This document shows, piece after piece, positions 62,487 to 64,000 of a DNA stretch of 64,000 bases. Made by a program: the position numbers and the translations under genes. This stretch comes from Streptomyces rubradiris (GTDB lineage: Bacteria; Actinomycetota; Actinomycetes; Streptomycetales; Streptomycetaceae), in assembly GCF_016860525.1 (NCBI RefSeq), contig NZ_BNEA01000015.1, forward strand, positions 5,232,501 through 5,296,500, in the 5' to 3' direction. Under the pieces are notes generated by a model. That model did no database searches and was not told the origin of the DNA. It saw nothing but the letters and a program-made list of their open reading frames with translations. The number at the start of each line of letters is the position of its first letter. The first letter of the stretch is position 1.

Positions 62487-64000
62487 TCAGCCCCGGCGGA
62501 CGGTGATCGTCGTCCAGGCGCCCACGTGCACCCGGTCGCCGTCCTGGAGCGGGACCGGCACGAACGGCTGGATCGGCTCCTCGGACATGTTGACCGTGGT
62601 GCCGTTGGTCGAGTTCTGGTCGACGACCGCCCAGCTGCCGTCCGGCTGCTGCACCAGCATGGCGTGCTGGTGCGAGACGCCCGGGTCCTCCGGCGGCACC
62701 GACAGGTCGATGTCCGGGGTGTCGCCGGTGGAGTGCCGGCGGCGCCCGATGGTCACCTGGTTGCCGGTGAGCGTGCGCTGCTGCTCGGGCGAGTACGCGG
62801 GCAGGTTCAGGCCCGCGGCCTCGGGGCCGGAGCGCTGCATCATCGCCATGAAGTACTCGCGGTCCGGGCCGATGGTCGCGGTCCAGGTGCCCGGCCGGGC
62901 GCCCTGGGCCTGGGACTGGTGCGGGGCCTGGGGCGCCTGCGGGGCCTGAGCCTGCTGAGGTGCCTGGGGGAACCCGCCGGGGCCGCCCGGTCCGCCCGGT
63001 CGTCCGCCGGGGCCGCCCTGGCCGGGCGGTGCCTGGGTGGCGCCGGGGTGCGGGTAGCCGTAGCCGCCGCCCTGGCCGCCGGTGTCCTGGCCCGGGCCGC
63101 CGGACGACGGCGGGGAGATCACCCAGTCGTCCTCACCGGCCGGGGGCCGGCGGTTCCCGCGCGGGAAGGCGGGCGGGGCGGGCGGAGCGGAGGCTCCGGC
63201 CTGCTGGAACGCCTGCGGCACACCACCGGGGCCGCCGGGACCGCCAGGCCCACCCGGTCCGCCGGGCGGCGGCGGAGCCGGACGCGAGGGGTCACCACCG
63301 AAGCCGGAGGGACCGGGGCCGCCGGGAGCGCCGGGGGCACCCGGACCCGACGGGCCGCCGGGACGGGAGGGATCGCCGGGGCCCTGCCCCGGGTTGCCGC
63401 CGAACCCGGACGGGCCGGAGGGAGCGCCGGAACCGGGGCCCTGCCCCGGGGCGCCGCCGAACCCCGACGGGCCGGAGGGGGCACCGCCGGCCGGGCCCTG
63501 CCCGGGACCGCCGCCGAAGCCGGACGGCGGCCCTGCCGGACGACCGGCACCGGGACCACCGGGACCGGCCGGACCACCGGGACCACCAGAACCGGCCGGG
63601 CCACCAGAACCGGCCGGACCACCGGGCCCGCCGGCGCCGGGGCCACCGGGCCCCTGACCCGGGAACCCGCCGTGACCGGTGCCCTGCCCCGGGAACCCGC
63701 CGGGACCGGACGCGCCACCGGCACCGGGACCACCGGCACCAGGGCCGCCAGGCCCACCGGGACCGCCGCCAGGCCCACCGGGACCGCCAGGGCCGCCCGG
63801 TCCCTGTCCGAACCCCTGCGGGGGCGCGGGCGGGCGGCGGTTGCCGGGCGGGAAGGGCGGCCGGCCCGCGGCGGGCGGGGTCCGGTCGGGGCCGAACGGG
63901 GTCGGGCCCGACGGCTCGCCGCCGAAGGACGGGATCGGTTCGGCGGGCCGGTTCACCTGCGAGGGCCGCGAGCCCTGGTACTCGTACCCGTCACCGCCGC
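62487..64000 (-). CDS. FHA-domain protein with long Gly/Pro-rich region, N terminus outside window
   Basis: The C-terminal 504 or so residues are visible. The last 100 form a forkhead-associated domain that binds phosphothreonine: NQVTIGRRRHSTGDTPDIDL, GVSHQHAMLVQQPDGSWAVV, and DQNSTNGTTVNM, with the conserved Gly-Arg, Ser-His and Asn-Gly residues. Before it runs about 300 residues of GPGGPGG-type low complexity. An in-frame GTG at 63956 exists, but the frame stays open to the window end with protein-like sequence (YEYQGSRPSQVNRPAEPIP), so the gene continues. Homologues start with a zinc-ribbon-like head. A partner of a Ser/Thr kinase is likely. Confidence 0.85.
   Translation of the reverse strand, partial: GGDGYEYQGSRPSQVNRPAEPIPSFGGEPSGPTPFGPDRTPPAAGRPPFPPGNRRPPAPPQGFGQGPGGPGGPGGPGGGPGGPGGPGAGGPGAGGASGPGGFPGQGTGHGGFPGQGPGGPGAGGPGGPAGSGGPAGSGGPGGPAGPGGPGAGRPAGPPSGFGGGPGQGPAGGAPSGPSGFGGAPGQGPGSGAPSGPSGFGGNPGQGPGDPSRPGGPSGPGAPGAPGGPGPSGFGGDPSRPAPPPPGGPGGPGGPGGPGGVPQAFQQAGASAPPAPPAFPRGNRRPPAGEDDWVISPPSSGGPGQDTGGQGGGYGYPHPGATQAPPGQGGPGGRPGGPGGPGGFPQAPQQAQAPQAPQAPHQSQAQGARPGTWTATIGPDREYFMAMMQRSGPEAAGLNLPAYSPEQQRTLTGNQVTIGRRRHSTGDTPDIDLSVPPEDPGVSHQHAMLVQQPDGSWAVVDQNSTNGTTVNMSEEPIQPFVPVPLQDGDRVHVGAWTTITVRRG

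Overview
The window is chromosomal DNA from a Streptomyces. The evidence is high GC content with strong third-position GC bias, frequent GTG/TTG starts, many GTGA/ATGA stop-start overlaps, and a set of genes specific to the genus: rodlins, chaplins, a MelC1/MelC2 tyrosinase pair, an SsbB-type single-strand-binding protein, two dynamin-like GTPases, and CebR-type operators. Gene order agrees with the rdlB-rdlA-chpD-chpA ... chpF ... melD1-melD2-chpG ... dynamin pair-ssbB block that I recall from S. coelicolor. Chaplin, rodlin and dynamin symbols rest partly on that order.

Layout. 1-5.6 kb: 3' part of a citrate synthase gene, a copper export pair (copA, copZ) with a CsoR-like operator, a zinc alcohol dehydrogenase, and a small excisionase-like HTH protein. 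5.8-12.2 kb: a myo-inositol catabolic operon (iolC, an aldolase-fold gene, iolB, iolD, mmsA) behind a near-consensus promoter; iolE and iolG are not in the window. 12.5-17.7 kb: an APC permease, then a secreted peptidase-TM-ABC ATPase fusion with its permease. 17.8-20.1 kb: divergent rodlins, a short chaplin, and a sortase-type chaplin with only one chaplin domain. 20.2-32.3 kb: an FAD oxidoreductase, a GH26-like hydrolase, and a tightly coupled eight-gene minus-strand exopolysaccharide operon. 32.7-37.7 kb: two more chaplins, three small secreted proteins of unknown function, and the tyrosinase pair. sigma-BldN-like promoter motifs (CGTAAC, 16 bases, CGTTGA) are visible before chpF, chpG and rdlA, which ties this coat-protein region together.

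37.9-42.1 kb: a D-2-hydroxyacid dehydrogenase, unknown genes, a methyltransferase, then the scar of an integrative element (GntR fragment plus a dead integrase fragment) beside tRNA-Arg(UCU). 42.4-49.1 kb: the dynamin-like pair, ssbB and a thioester/sortase surface protein. 49.2-51.3 kb: a CBM2/Cip1-like protein and an AA10 LPMO, each with a CebR operator.

51.8-58.2 kb is an accessory stretch with lower GC and atypical codon use. It holds unknown genes, an IS630 transposase remnant, an anti-sigma-type ATPase, a long foldback sequence, a membrane pentapeptide-repeat protein, and a three-gene overlapping operon in which two small membrane-anchored proteins share the motif YIQTNNG[TS]V-x-QT. I consider that operon the best candidate for an undescribed system. 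A small gene broken by two frameshifts and an imperfect direct repeat lie upstream of it. 58.2-64 kb returns to core genome: ettA, a thioesterase, a truncated haemoglobin, a PCMT-like methyltransferase, and the 3' part of an FHA-domain gene.
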